DNA of 64,000 nt from Ruminococcaceae bacterium UBA5406 (GCA_002407675.1 DHNW01000032.1:1-64000); one strand, 5' to 3'. Numbered from the stretch's first letter, positions 1-9,358 are shown. Numbers and translations: made by a program. The notes: generated by a model from the sequence alone, not told the origin.

Positions 1-213
1 AAGTTCACTATACCACTACACTGCATATACCCAACTCCATTAGCAATCAGAATGTCCAATCTGGCATAGACACGCCAGTACTGTTCCAGCCGGTTCAGTT
101 CGTCCGCTTTCTTCAAATCCACAATCAGCTTTGAGAACTTTGTGAAGTCAGCTTACGGAATAAGAATCGGCTTCATAGCGAGGATTCTCCGTCTCTTCCC
201 CGCCAATCATTGC
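1..213 (-). pseudogene. frameshifted fragment of an unknown gene
   Basis: On the minus strand two open stretches lie in adjacent frames. The upstream one begins at an ATG near 210 and reads MIGGEETENPRYEADSYS before a stop. The other runs from about 155 to the left edge and reads through KLIVDLKKADELNRLEQYW. A single-base shift near 150 would join them. I do not recognise the family, and no ribosome binding site precedes the ATG. It is probably the decayed end of a gene that continues to the left. The rest of 214-297 shows nothing. Confidence 0.3.
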
Positions 214-297
214 CGTTGTTTTGAAAAGGATTATCCCATTATCCTTTTACCCTTTTAAAGCGGCATCTAAAAAAATTAATAATTTTAAATAAATATA

Positions 298-326
298 TTG
301 ACAAATGTTAATTTCTATAGTATATT
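298..326 (+). promoter_or_regulatory. sigma-A-type promoter for the GH48 cellulase
   Basis: TTGACA (298-303) and TATATT (321-326) are separated by 17 bp in AT-rich DNA. Transcription from here would give a leader of about 320 nt before the GH48 start. The -35 region resembles that of the arsR promoter at 4769 (ATATTGACAAATGTT in both). Confidence 0.55.
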
Positions 327-497
327 TGTTATATATAAAAATAGTTTTTATATATCTTTTATATGAAAACTGTAATTGTCTCGCAAAATTCTAATTTATG
401 CGGCAGACGCCGTTGCCGTTACAGAAAACTGAATTTTTAAGAGCAAACATAGTATTTGCACCCTTATGGTTGAAAGTGTATCACTTATCAATTCATG

Positions 498-655
498 AAG
501 GAGGTGAAAGTATGGGTTGCTCTGTTTTTTTTGCCTCATTACGCGGGAACCTTCCCGCCGGTCCTATCCGGCAGCTCCGCGCCAGGCGACGACGATCCGT
601 TCCGACAACTGTTGTTTTAGTGTAAACGCGCTTATTGTCTGGGAGGGCATAGGTT
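498..655 (+). promoter_or_regulatory. structured leader with remote Shine-Dalgarno and 37-aa ORF
   Basis: AAGGAGGTGAAA (498-509), a near-perfect anti-16S match, lies about 145 nt upstream of the GH48 start. It is followed by a 37-codon ORF (ATG 512, stop 623-625) whose peptide begins MGCSVFFASLRG and contains RARRRR. The same stretch can fold: GCGGGAA pairs with TTCCCGC, followed by CCGG-N6-CCGG. It could encode a leader peptide or act as a stand-alone SD that stabilises the mRNA. The GH74 gene has a comparable remote SD in its leader. Confidence 0.4.
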
Positions 656-3376
656 ATGAAAAAGCTGCTTAAAAAGTTGACAAGCCTCGTGGTTTCCGGC
701 GCAATGGTTTTCTCTGTGACGGCAATTGCGCAGCCTTCGGTAAAAGTATCTGCGGCCACTGATACTTACAAAGCCCGGTTCATGGAGATGTACAACAAGA
801 TCCATGATTCCAAGAACGGTTACTTCAGTTCGTTAGGCATTCCGTATCATTCCGTTGAAACACTGATGTGTGAAGCTCCTGATTACGGCCATGAAACGAC
901 AAGCGAAACTTTCAGCTACTACCTTTGGCTGGAAGCAATGCGTGACAGTTTCAGCGGAGACTGGTCATCCTTCAACCACGTATGGGATCTAATGGAAAAA
1001 TACATGATCCCATCCAGTTCTGATCAGCTGGAAACCGGCATGTCAAAATACAATGCCGCCAAACCGGCGACTTATGCGCCGGAATATTCTTTGCCGAGTT
1101 TATATCCCTCAAAGCTGGATTCCAATGCTAAGGTCGGTTCTGATCCCATCAGCCAGGATCTGACTTCAACTTATGGGACAAGCCTGATGTACGGTATGCA
1201 CTGGCTTCTGGATACCGATAACTGGTACGGTTACGGAACCCGGGGCGACGGAAAGACGTCGCCATCCTTTATCAACACTTTCCAGAGAGGAAGGCAGGAA
1301 TCCGTTTGGGAAACAGTCCCTCAGCCATGCTGGGATGTTTTTAATTTCGGCGGCAAAAACGGGTACCTGGACCTCTTTACGAAAGACAACTCCTACTCCA
1401 AACAGTTCAAGTACACGGATGCTCCGGATGCGGACGCGCGGGTTGTACAGGCCACCTATGATGCGGCTTTGTGGGCGGGCAACAATGCATCGGCTATTAC
1501 CGGCAAAATTTCCAAAGCCTCTAAAATGGGTGATTACCTGAGATACGCGATGTTCGACAAGTATTTTCATAAAATCGGTTCGTCGGGAACGGCAGGAACC
1601 GGCTATGACGCAGCACACTACCTGTTGTCGTGGTATTACGCATGGGGCGGTGCAACAGACGGCGGATGGTCGTGGAAAATCGGGTGCAGCCATTCTCATT
1701 TCGGCTACCAGAATCCGATGACCGCATGGATCCTTTCCCAGGATTCAGATTTTAAGCCAAAATCAGCAAACGGCGCGAAGGATTGGTCAAAGAGCCTGAA
1801 ACGCCAGCTTGAAATGCTCCAGTGGCTGCAATCTTCCGAAGGCGCTATCGCCGGCGGATGCAGCAACTCCAAAGACGGCCAGTACAACACATGGCCGGAA
1901 GGCACCTCCACTTTTTACGGCATGGGGTATCAGGAAAGCCCGGTCTATGAAGATCCAGGCAGCAACCAATGGTTTGGCTGGCAGACGTGGGCCATGCAGA
2001 GAGTTGCGGAATATTACTACACGACCAATGATGCGACGGCAAAATCATTGCTTGACAAATGGCTGAAATGGGCAATGCCGCTTGTAAAATTCAATAGTGA
2101 CGGTACTTTTGTCCTGCCTTCCAATCTTAGCTGGTCAGGTGCTCCCGATACATGGACAGGAAAAGCAACCGACAATTCCAACCTCAATGTAGCGGTTAAA
2201 AGCTATTCGACAGATCTTGGCGTAGCCGGCTCCCTGGCCAATACGCTGCTTTACTACAGCAAGGCTTCAGGCGATACCGAAACAAAGGAATTGGCGGAAA
2301 AACTGCTGAACAGTATTTATGAGAACTATTCCGACAGCAAAGGGGTTTCAGCGCCTGAAACAAGGGAAGACTATTCCCGCTTTAACGATCCCGTTTATAT
2401 TCCGGAAGGCTGGACGGGAACAATGCCGAACGGCGACAAAATTCAGTCTGGCTCCACTTTTCTGAGCATCCGGTCAAAATACAAGAATGATCCGGACTGG
2501 TCGAAGGTTGAGAAATGTCTAAGCGACGGTTCAGCCCCCACTTTTAATTACCATCGTTTCTGGGCAGAAGCGGAAGTCGCCATTGCATACGGACTGCATT
2601 CCAAACTCTACAGTACTCCGGAAAACAATTCTTCTATTGCTCCGACAACGGCGGTATTCGACAAAAGCCCGGAGAACCAAGACGATATTTCCGTAACCAT
2701 GACACTAAACGGCAACACTTTCTCAGGGATCAATAACGGCTCAGATTCCCTCGTACGCGGTACGGATTACACCGTCTCGGATAATAAAGTTACCATTCTG
2801 AAATCTTACCTTGCCAAACAGCCTGTTGGAAACACCACCCTTTCATTTGTCTTCAGCGCAGGCACACAGGCATCGCTTGCCATTACCGTTAAAGACTCCT
2901 CGGTTGTAATACCGGAGGGCAGCCTGAAAGTACAAATGTTTAACAGCGGAACGCAGGCGGAGGCAAACAACATTTCACCGCATTTCAATATTGTGAACAC
3001 CGGGAACACATCAATAAACCTTTCAAAGGTAACTCTGCGTTATTACTACACCGAAGACGGCACACAGGCTCAAACATTCTGGTGCGATTGGTCCACAGCC
3101 GGAAATGACCATGTCACCGGAAAATTCATGAAGCTTGCAGCATCAAAGGAGGGTGCTGATCATTATCTTGAAATCGGTTTTTCAAGCGAAGCAGGGACTC
3201 TTGCCCCAAACAGCAGCGTCGAAGTTCAGGCTCGCTTTTCCAAAAACGATTGGAGCAATTACAATCAGGACGACGATTATTCGTTTTCTCCCAGCAGTTC
3301 TTCCTACGCTGACTGGGAAAAAGTTCCGGCCTATCTCAGCGGTACACTTGTCTGGGGCCAGGAACCGGGAGAATAA
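656..3376 (+). CDS. GH48 cellulase with X2 and CBM3 modules
   Basis: Secreted exo-acting cellulase, expected to release cellobiose processively from cellulose chain ends. Residues 1-34 are a signal peptide (basic start, hydrophobic core, cut near VSAA). The GH48 catalytic domain spans about 36-655. APDYGHETTSE (74-84) is the family signature; by alignment with CelF-type enzymes E84 would be the catalytic acid. An X2 (Ig-like) module follows at about 659-754 and a family 3 cellulose-binding module at about 755-906. There is no dockerin, so this is a free enzyme rather than a cellulosome part. The ATG at 656 follows GGGAGG. It has its own promoter, long leader and strong terminator, so it is a single-gene transcript. 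GH48 is a marker of true cellulose degraders. Confidence 0.96.
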   Translation: MKKLLKKLTSLVVSGAMVFSVTAIAQPSVKVSAATDTYKARFMEMYNKIHDSKNGYFSSLGIPYHSVETLMCEAPDYGHETTSETFSYYLWLEAMRDSFSGDWSSFNHVWDLMEKYMIPSSSDQLETGMSKYNAAKPATYAPEYSLPSLYPSKLDSNAKVGSDPISQDLTSTYGTSLMYGMHWLLDTDNWYGYGTRGDGKTSPSFINTFQRGRQESVWETVPQPCWDVFNFGGKNGYLDLFTKDNSYSKQFKYTDAPDADARVVQATYDAALWAGNNASAITGKISKASKMGDYLRYAMFDKYFHKIGSSGTAGTGYDAAHYLLSWYYAWGGATDGGWSWKIGCSHSHFGYQNPMTAWILSQDSDFKPKSANGAKDWSKSLKRQLEMLQWLQSSEGAIAGGCSNSKDGQYNTWPEGTSTFYGMGYQESPVYEDPGSNQWFGWQTWAMQRVAEYYYTTNDATAKSLLDKWLKWAMPLVKFNSDGTFVLPSNLSWSGAPDTWTGKATDNSNLNVAVKSYSTDLGVAGSLANTLLYYSKASGDTETKELAEKLLNSIYENYSDSKGVSAPETREDYSRFNDPVYIPEGWTGTMPNGDKIQSGSTFLSIRSKYKNDPDWSKVEKCLSDGSAPTFNYHRFWAEAEVAIAYGLHSKLYSTPENNSSIAPTTAVFDKSPENQDDISVTMTLNGNTFSGINNGSDSLVRGTDYTVSDNKVTILKSYLAKQPVGNTTLSFVFSAGTQASLAITVKDSSVVIPEGSLKVQMFNSGTQAEANNISPHFNIVNTGNTSINLSKVTLRYYYTEDGTQAQTFWCDWSTAGNDHVTGKFMKLAASKEGADHYLEIGFSSEAGTLAPNSSVEVQARFSKNDWSNYNQDDDYSFSPSSSSYADWEKVPAYLSGTLVWGQEPGE

Positions 3377-3403
3377 CCGCAGCATATAATCTTCAAAAGC
3401 AGC

Positions 3404-3442
3404 AGTGGGGCCGCCGGGAAGTTTCCCGGCGGCCCCACTTTC
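3404..3442 (+). terminator. intrinsic terminator after GH48
   Basis: A 17-bp perfect stem (3404-3420 with 3423-3439) rich in G and C, with a very short loop, followed by a short T run. Confidence 0.8.
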
Positions 3443-3525
3443 TGCCTGACAACATTCGGAACGGCTTCTTTCAGTCACTTTTAAAAATATCAGACATCCC
3501 ATCCATACGGGTAAACCAAGCAGAA

Positions 3526-4653
3526 TTACGAAATATGTATGTTTACACCGTTTACCTCGACACCTTCATCTGCCCGGATTAGAATATACTTTACTCCGTT
3601 AATGACGCGTGTTTCAATTAAATCGCTTCGTTTCGGATTCACGCGGATGGTTATATCGGGAGTGCAAACTTCAAGCTGCTTTGTGTCGATCAGATTCTGA
3701 GGGCTGATTTCGGTTCCGGCGCCAAATTCAGAATCATATTTTTCCCCAAATTCAGCCGTGCGGGAATCGGAAACTCCGCAGGATTTCAAGATTTTTTCTG
3801 CAGAATTTCTGGAAATAACCGGCGGCTCTTCTTCTTTGTTTGCTTTGTGTTCTTCAATTATTCCAGATAACTGTTCATGAACCGACTGCACCACATCAAG
3901 GCTGCAATCGTCAGAAAGGGTTTCGCTCAAAACGGACTGAAAGGTTTCTTTCTGTACAGCCGCCGGCATAGGGAGCTCTGTTTTAAAGACCGTATCTACG
4001 AATTCCTTGTGATTTTCCGTAATATTGCGGGAATAGTACAAAGTGCTGTACAGATTGGCTGCACGGTCGTCAAAAGCAGGAAACATAAATCCAAGTTCCG
4101 GAACTGACACAACCCAGTTTTCCGCAATATTGCGCAGTTCATTCTCAGAAGCATAATAACCCAGCGCCGGTTTGGTTAATTTTACAGGACAAATGCTGCA
4201 CAGGAAGTACGAAAACACATCCGGTGAATCATCCAGTTTTTCTCTGTCTTTCGCATAAGAAGGAACGTCATATTTGTCATTCGCCAAAAGGATCAGATAA
4301 TTGCCTTCCATTTGCAGTGACTGTATCACACGCCTGTAGAATTCCTGCACAGCTGCATCGTCATTTAAAGCCGAATCACGAAGCGCCATCAGCAGTTTAT
4401 GCTCTTCACTTTCAAGAACCTGCCGGGTTGAAAATTCAATGTTGATCAGATTTTTTCCTATTGTGCCGGACAGTGTTTTTTTCAGGATCGCCAATAATTC
4501 TTCGGATTCTTTCTGAGGCATCAGTCCCAGAGGCTGGCTGAACTCGGAAACGATCTCCCCCTGATCATTGACATAGCAGCCACGGATCCGGTCAATATTG
4601 CTCTTATCCGGGCGAAAACGGCGGCGGATTTCCGCAACTTCTTTTTCATTCAT
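3526..4653 (-). CDS. DUF4317 family protein
   Basis: A 375-aa soluble protein with no signal peptide or membrane segment. Its start, MNEKEVAEIRRRFRPDKSNI, and overall layout match DUF4317, a family of unknown function common in Clostridia. The ATG at 4653 is preferred because AAGG lies 7 nt upstream; a TTG one codon earlier is possible. The gene is divergent from arsR, and each has its own promoter in the 180-bp gap. No catalytic motif is visible and the context does not suggest a role. Confidence 0.8.
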   Translation of the reverse strand: MNEKEVAEIRRRFRPDKSNIDRIRGCYVNDQGEIVSEFSQPLGLMPQKESEELLAILKKTLSGTIGKNLINIEFSTRQVLESEEHKLLMALRDSALNDDAAVQEFYRRVIQSLQMEGNYLILLANDKYDVPSYAKDREKLDDSPDVFSYFLCSICPVKLTKPALGYYASENELRNIAENWVVSVPELGFMFPAFDDRAANLYSTLYYSRNITENHKEFVDTVFKTELPMPAAVQKETFQSVLSETLSDDCSLDVVQSVHEQLSGIIEEHKANKEEEPPVISRNSAEKILKSCGVSDSRTAEFGEKYDSEFGAGTEISPQNLIDTKQLEVCTPDITIRVNPKRSDLIETRVINGVKYILIRADEGVEVNGVNIHIS

Positions 4654-4714
4654 CAATATACCTTCTATTCTATATAATTTTATTTTTTAATTTTTATTTT
4701 TCAGGTTTGCATTT

Positions 4715-4743
4715 ATTATAGTATAGAATTGTAATTTTGTCAT
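4715..4743 (-). promoter_or_regulatory. promoter of the DUF4317 gene
   Basis: On the minus strand ATGACA (4738-4743) and TATAAT (4715-4720) are 17 bp apart, about 60 bp upstream of the start. Confidence 0.6.
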
Positions 4744-4768
4744 CACGGAGAAAGGCAAGTATTTCATA

Positions 4769-4797
4769 TTGACAAATGTTGATTTGACGTATATACT
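4769..4797 (+). promoter_or_regulatory. promoter of the arsR operon
   Basis: TTGACA (4769-4774), 17-bp spacer, TATACT (4792-4797). Just downstream, 4805-4824 holds an imperfect ATCAAAT/ATTTAAT inverted repeat. It resembles the perfect palindrome at 5182-5217 and suggests ArsR autoregulation. Confidence 0.65.
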
Positions 4798-4834
4798 GGT
4801 TTCACATCAAATGTATTTAATATGAGGTGATTGT

Positions 4835-5146
4835 TTGGCAGCAGAATATAAGGAACAAGCTCAGATATTTAAGGCATTTTGTGATGAAAAGCGTCTGCAA
4901 ATACTTGAATTGCTGCGCGGGGGCGAGAAATGTGCCTGTGTTCTGATCAGACAAACGGGAATTAGTCAATCGGCTCTTTCCTACCACATGAAGATTCTGG
5001 TCGAATCAGGTATTGTGGAAAGCCGGCAGGAAGGGAAATGGACCCATTACAAGATCAGTAAAAAAGGCAGCGCCCATGCCGCAGAATTGCTCAAAGCTCT
5101 GACAACGGCAAGCACAGCGCCTAAAGACGATATTTGCTGTATTTAG
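4835..5146 (+). CDS. arsR: ArsR/SmtB family metal(loid)-responsive repressor
   Basis: A 103-aa winged-helix repressor expected to leave its operator when it binds arsenite or a similar thiol-reactive metal. EKCACVL at residues 31-37 sits where ArsR proteins carry their ELCVCDL cysteine pair in the recognition helix. A further Cys pair, CC, lies near the C-terminus. The DNA-binding helix reads SQSALSYHMKIL. The start is TTG at 4835, with GAGGTGA about 6 nt upstream. It is the first gene of an operon with the permease and thioredoxin that follow, and ArsR-box palindromes lie on both sides of it. Confidence 0.88.
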   Translation: MAAEYKEQAQIFKAFCDEKRLQILELLRGGEKCACVLIRQTGISQSALSYHMKILVESGIVESRQEGKWTHYKISKKGSAHAAELLKALTTASTAPKDDICCI

Positions 5147-5181
5147 TAAAAAGCCCGGCCGCCGTTCCGGAGGAGATTTGC

Positions 5182-5217
5182 GGCTTATCATATCAAAATT
5201 ATTTGATATGATAAGCC
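5182..5217. promoter_or_regulatory. perfect palindrome, probable ArsR operator
   Basis: Two 16-bp perfect arms (5182-5197 and 5202-5217) around ATTA, with the core ATATCAAA-N4-TTTGATAT. AT-rich inverted repeats of this kind are typical ArsR operators. It lies between arsR and the permease. As RNA it would also fold into a hairpin, but no T run follows, so a terminator is less likely. Confidence 0.55.
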
Positions 5218-5243
5218 TTTGACTGGAAAGTGAGGTTTCATTC

Positions 5244-6257
5244 ATGCAATTTATACAATCCGTCTGGGATTTTTTCCAGTACCAGATTCTCGGTATGAAA
5301 TGGCTGGACGGACTGATCCGAAACGGTCTTTTCGCTCTGGGGCTTGATCCCAACAGCCAGTGGGGCGGGAGTGTTCAGTTTTTCCTATATGATGTAATTA
5401 AAATCACATTTCTGCTTTGTTCCCTGATTTTTCTGATCAGCTATATCCAAAGCTATTTTCCGCCTGAACGCAGTAAAAAAATAATCGGGCGCTTCCATGG
5501 AATTGGAGCAGACTGCATAGCGGCGCTTCTGGGTACGGTGACGCCGTTTTGCTCCTGTTCTTCCATTCCGCTGTTTATCGGCTTCACATCAGCAGGGTTT
5601 CCGGTGGGAGTAACCTTTTCTTTTCTGATCTCTTCCCCCATGGTTGACCTTAGCTCCCTGCTTTTGCTGATGAGCATTTTTGGTGCAAAAGTGGCCGTTG
5701 TCTATGTGGCCGTCGGTCTTATTATTGCGGTCACCGGCGGGATAATCATTGAAAAACTGCACATGGAAAAATATGTGGAGAGTTTTATTCAGAAAACCGG
5801 CAATGTGGATATTGAATCATCCACCCTGACCAGAAAAGACCGGTTAATTTACGCAAAAGATCAGATGGTATCCACTTTTCAAAAAGTGTTTCCGTATATT
5901 TTGATCGGGGTGGGAATCGGCGCTGTCATTCACAACTGGATTCCGGCAGAATGGGTCTCATTCGCTCTCGGCAAAAATAATCCTTTTGGCGTCCTATTGG
6001 CAACGCTGGTTGGCATTCCAATGTATGCTGACATCTTCGGAACGATCCCAATCGCGGAAGCCCTGCTGTACAAAGGGGCTCAGCTTGGCTCCATCCTCTC
6101 TTTCATGATGGCTGTCACTACGCTGTCACTGCCGTCGATAATACTGCTCCGCAGAGCGGTAAAGCCAAAATTGCTGGCACTGTTTATTCTTATCTGTACC
6201 ACTGGCATCACACTTGTCGGTTACTTTTTCAATGCCTTTCAGAAATTTTTAATCTGA
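5244..6257 (+). CDS. ArsP-like permease (DUF318/UPF0718)
   Basis: A 337-aa integral membrane protein with about eight hydrophobic segments. The signature TPFCSCSSIPLFIGF (near residues 94-108) is the conserved cysteine motif of the DUF318 permeases. The characterised members (ArsP) export trivalent organoarsenicals. A second conserved stretch, GIPMYADIFGTIPI, follows near 252. Located between ArsR and a thioredoxin-like protein, it is most likely an arsenical or thiophilic metal exporter; the actual substrate is inferred. GAAAGTGAGG lies upstream of the ATG. Confidence 0.85.
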   Translation: MQFIQSVWDFFQYQILGMKWLDGLIRNGLFALGLDPNSQWGGSVQFFLYDVIKITFLLCSLIFLISYIQSYFPPERSKKIIGRFHGIGADCIAALLGTVTPFCSCSSIPLFIGFTSAGFPVGVTFSFLISSPMVDLSSLLLLMSIFGAKVAVVYVAVGLIIAVTGGIIIEKLHMEKYVESFIQKTGNVDIESSTLTRKDRLIYAKDQMVSTFQKVFPYILIGVGIGAVIHNWIPAEWVSFALGKNNPFGVLLATLVGIPMYADIFGTIPIAEALLYKGAQLGSILSFMMAVTTLSLPSIILLRRAVKPKLLALFILICTTGITLVGYFFNAFQKFLI

Positions 6258-6307
6258 ATGGCATTCGAAAAGCATCATAAAAAAACAATTTGAAAGGGGC
6301 TTTTCCT

Positions 6308-6652
6308 ATGCCGTTGTTTAGTAAAAAGAAGAAAAATCAAGAAAGCGCTTCCTGCACCTGCAAAAGCAACTGCAGCACAGAATGGAACCATACTGAACCC
6401 AAGGATGAGGGCATCAAAATTCTTGGCAGCGGCTGCACAAAATGCAGACAGCTTGAAGCGGCCACAAAAACAGCTCTTCAGCAACTCGGTATTGATCGGG
6501 CAGTCGGCCACGTAACGGACTTTTCCGAAATTGCTGCCTACGGAGTAATGGCCACCCCTGCTTTGGTTGTGGATGGGAAAGTAGTCTCCTGCGGCAGAGT
6601 TTTAAAGGCTGGCGAAATCGTTCCGATTTTGCAAAAATTTATGAAAAAATAG
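6308..6652 (+). CDS. thioredoxin-like small redox protein (CxxC)
   Basis: A 114-aa cytosolic protein with a lysine- and cysteine-rich N-terminal tail (SCTCKSNCS) followed by a compact thioredoxin fold. GSGCTKC gives a CxxC pair at C43/C46, and VMATPALVVDGK contains the cis-proline. This matches the small redox-active disulfide proteins usually encoded beside DUF318 permeases. It probably supplies reducing power or delivers the metal(loid). The ATG at 6308 is chosen because GAAAGGGG precedes it; a TTG at 6290 is less likely. Last gene of the arsR operon. Confidence 0.82.
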   Translation: MPLFSKKKKNQESASCTCKSNCSTEWNHTEPKDEGIKILGSGCTKCRQLEAATKTALQQLGIDRAVGHVTDFSEIAAYGVMATPALVVDGKVVSCGRVLKAGEIVPILQKFMKK

Positions 6653-6690
6653 CATGGAATATCCAGAATCAGCCGCTGTCCAGCTCGGTT

Positions 6691-9231
6691 TTACCCGTGA
6701 GATCCATTCTTGATCTCACGGGTAAACAGTTTTGTAAATTCAAACCAAAACACTGCAATTGCAGACATTCCAATCACAATTGATACCTCTGAGCCGGTCA
6801 GGGGGGCCAGTTTCAAAAAAGAAGAAAGCGGTGTATATAAATCCAAGACAAGCATCAGGATAATCCCGGCGAAAGACGCCCACATTACTTTGTCTTCAGC
6901 TAAAGAACAGAGTGACCGAAATGCAAAATCCGTCTGGGAGCTGTTCGTCAAGACCAGAAAAATATTGCTGATAAACAAAATGGAAAGGCCCATGGTGCGG
7001 GCTACCGCTGCATTTTCAACCGGATTTTTTTGCAAGACGGTATAATAAGTTCCGAATGAAGCGGCAAAAATGGCAAGGCCCTGTAAAACACTTTGAAAAA
7101 GACTTTTTGCGTCAACCAGTTTCTCCCGCGGACTGCGGGGCGCGCGTTCCATAATATTTTTCTCAGCCGGCTGCCGCTCAAAGACAATAGAACAGGTCGG
7201 GTCAATGATGAGTTCCAAAAGGACAACGTGGAGCGGAAGCAGCATCAAATTCTCCGGGTTCACTTTCAGAAGCGGAGCCAGCAAACAGGAAAATGCAATC
7301 GGAATATGAATGGTAAAAACGTAGCCGACTGCCTTCTTAATGTTGTCATAGATTCTTCTGCCGTCCCGAACGGTATCCACAATTGTGGAAAAATTGTCAT
7401 CAAGAAGAATGAGGTCTGCCGCTTCGCGCGATACTTCGGAACCGCGCCTGCCCATCGCAACCCCAATATCGGCATATTTAAGGGCAGGAGCGTCATTGAC
7501 GCCGTCGCCTGTCATGGCAACAATTTCTCCGTTGGCTTTCAGTGCTTTCACAATCCGCATTTTATGCTCCGGTACAACGCGGGAAAAGATGCTGACTGTA
7601 CGAACGCAGTTTTGCAGCTCTTTCTCGGTCATCCGGTCGATTTCATCGCCGGTAACCGATGCACGGCAGTTTGGTATGCCGATCTGTTTTGCAATCGCTC
7701 GCGCCGTAGCGCTGCTGTCGCCGGTAATCATCACAACCCGGACACCCGCCTTGCTGCAGCGGCGGATGTCTGCTTTCACTGATTCTCGTGGCGGATCCGC
7801 AAGTCCAACCAAACCGCAGAGCTGAAGATGGCATTCCGATAAAGCTGCCGGAATATCGCTAATCGCCGGCACTTTCATCCGCCCTACGGCAATTACACGC
7901 AGCCCTTGTGCCGCCATATCGGCAGTTTCCTGCTGCGCTTTGCCGAGTTCTTCCGGGCTTATTTCACACAAAGCAGAAATCTTTTCCGGCGATCCCTTCG
8001 CAGCAACCAGAATTTGATCGCCGCGCTGCCATACGTGGCCCATCATTTTGGCTTCGTGGGTAAAAGAATATTCCCGGATCAGTTCGCCTCCAAACAAAAA
8101 ATCTTTTGACAGGCCTTTGCTCTCACAGTAAGAAAGCATAGCTTTTTCCATTGGATCATAGGTATCCGGTTCACAGGCCATTCCCATTGCAGTACAAAAT
8201 TCCTGCTCTTGATTTTGCGCAGTCCATGTTTTGCAGACGGTCATCCGGTTTTCCGTAATAGTACCGGTTTTGTCAACGCATAGAACAGAGACCGCACCCA
8301 GCGTCTCCACTGAAGAGAGCTTTCTCACCAGCGAATGTTTTTTGGCAAGCCTCCATGCGCCCATGGAAAGAAACACGGTTAAAATAACCGGAAATTCTTC
8401 AGGAATCATTGCCATGGCGAGCGTAACTCCGGAAAGGATGCTTTCCACCAGTCTGTCTGCAAAGTTATGGTCCGGAAGATTGAACCAGGTGAAGCATCCA
8501 ACCAGAACAAACAGAACGGCCGCAATTACCGCGCACAGCTTTACAAGGCTTCTCGTCTGTTTCTGCAAAGGAGAAGGAGATTCCGGTGCATTGGAAACAT
8601 GGGAACCGATTTTTCCGATTTCGGTTGCTTTTCCGATCCGATTGACACGGACAGCTGCACTGCCCTGCGTAACCAGCGTACCCGCATAGCAAAAATCGCG
8701 GCGCCACCGGCCACTGCCTTTGTCTGCTCCAGACGGGACTTTCCAGACTCCTTCTGCTTCCCCTGTCAGGGACGATTCATCGACGCATAAATCATTTGCC
8801 CGAAGGATTTCACCATCGGCAGGGATTTTGTCACCTTCCGCAATCAGCATAATATCGCCCGGAACAAGAGCAGTGCTGTCAATTTCCTGTTTTACCCCGT
8901 CTCGCAGCACCAAAATGCGCGGTGCGGAAAGATCCTTTAATGCAGTCAGAGTTTTATCCGTCTTCCAGCCCTGGATTACATCAATGCTGATCATACCGAG
9001 TACAAAAATCAGCATAATGATTCCATCACGCGGCTGGCCCAAAAAGAAGTAGATGACCGCTGTCACAATTAGGAGCAGGAACATGGGCTCCGACAGGGCA
9101 CTGAGAATTGCAGAAAAGATATTTTTCTTCTTTCTGGGACTCAATTCATTTTTGCCAAACTGCTTTTGGCGCTGTGCAGCTTCTTCTGCTGTCAGCCCTG
9201 TCAAATTTGCGGTGATTTTTTGTTCTGTCAT
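6691..9231 (-). CDS. cation-exporting P-type ATPase under NiCo riboswitch control
   Basis: An 846-aa P-type ATPase that uses ATP to move a cation out of the cytosol. Visible motifs are LTGE (155-158, actuator), PEEFP (277-281, membrane helix M4), DKTGT with phosphorylated D320, and TGDGVNDAP in the hinge. There is no N-terminal heavy-metal CxxC domain and no CPC motif, so it belongs to the P2-like (Ca/Mg-type) branch and not to the copper group. The ATG at 9231 follows GGGAGGTAAC. The leader carries a NiCo riboswitch, so the likely substrate is Co2+, Ni2+ or Fe2+; published work reports that this riboswitch class also responds to Fe2+. PEEFP instead of PEGLP marks the bacterial subgroup. Confidence 0.92.
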   Translation of the reverse strand: MTEQKITANLTGLTAEEAAQRQKQFGKNELSPRKKKNIFSAILSALSEPMFLLLIVTAVIYFFLGQPRDGIIMLIFVLGMISIDVIQGWKTDKTLTALKDLSAPRILVLRDGVKQEIDSTALVPGDIMLIAEGDKIPADGEILRANDLCVDESSLTGEAEGVWKVPSGADKGSGRWRRDFCYAGTLVTQGSAAVRVNRIGKATEIGKIGSHVSNAPESPSPLQKQTRSLVKLCAVIAAVLFVLVGCFTWFNLPDHNFADRLVESILSGVTLAMAMIPEEFPVILTVFLSMGAWRLAKKHSLVRKLSSVETLGAVSVLCVDKTGTITENRMTVCKTWTAQNQEQEFCTAMGMACEPDTYDPMEKAMLSYCESKGLSKDFLFGGELIREYSFTHEAKMMGHVWQRGDQILVAAKGSPEKISALCEISPEELGKAQQETADMAAQGLRVIAVGRMKVPAISDIPAALSECHLQLCGLVGLADPPRESVKADIRRCSKAGVRVVMITGDSSATARAIAKQIGIPNCRASVTGDEIDRMTEKELQNCVRTVSIFSRVVPEHKMRIVKALKANGEIVAMTGDGVNDAPALKYADIGVAMGRRGSEVSREAADLILLDDNFSTIVDTVRDGRRIYDNIKKAVGYVFTIHIPIAFSCLLAPLLKVNPENLMLLPLHVVLLELIIDPTCSIVFERQPAEKNIMERAPRSPREKLVDAKSLFQSVLQGLAIFAASFGTYYTVLQKNPVENAAVARTMGLSILFISNIFLVLTNSSQTDFAFRSLCSLAEDKVMWASFAGIILMLVLDLYTPLSSFLKLAPLTGSEVSIVIGMSAIAVFWFEFTKLFTREIKNGSHG

Positions 9232-9320
9232 AAAAGTTACCTCCCTTGTGTCTTTCGGCATTTGTGCGACAGCTCTATGGCATTGCAAAGATAAACAGAC
9301 CTTGTTCCACAAAAATGGGT

Positions 9321-9358
9321 ATAAAAATACCTGTGGAACAATACACTGTCCCACAGGT
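9321..9358 (-). terminator. riboswitch-controlled terminator
   Basis: On the minus strand a 12-bp stem (ACCTGTGGGACA with TGTTCCACAGGT, one G-U pair, 6-nt loop) is followed by ATTTTTAT. Its 5' arm is the 3' end of the NiCo aptamer, so ligand binding should prevent the terminator from forming. Confidence 0.8.

Noticed and set aside
6692..6723. Inverted repeat at the end of the P-type ATPase gene as terminator
   Set aside because: Good arms (ACCCGTGAGATC), but no T run on either strand.
7093..7782. 229-codon open frame antisense to the P-type ATPase
   Set aside because: Lies wholly opposite a gene with clear motifs, has no SD and no recognisable domain; a shadow of GC-rich coding sequence.
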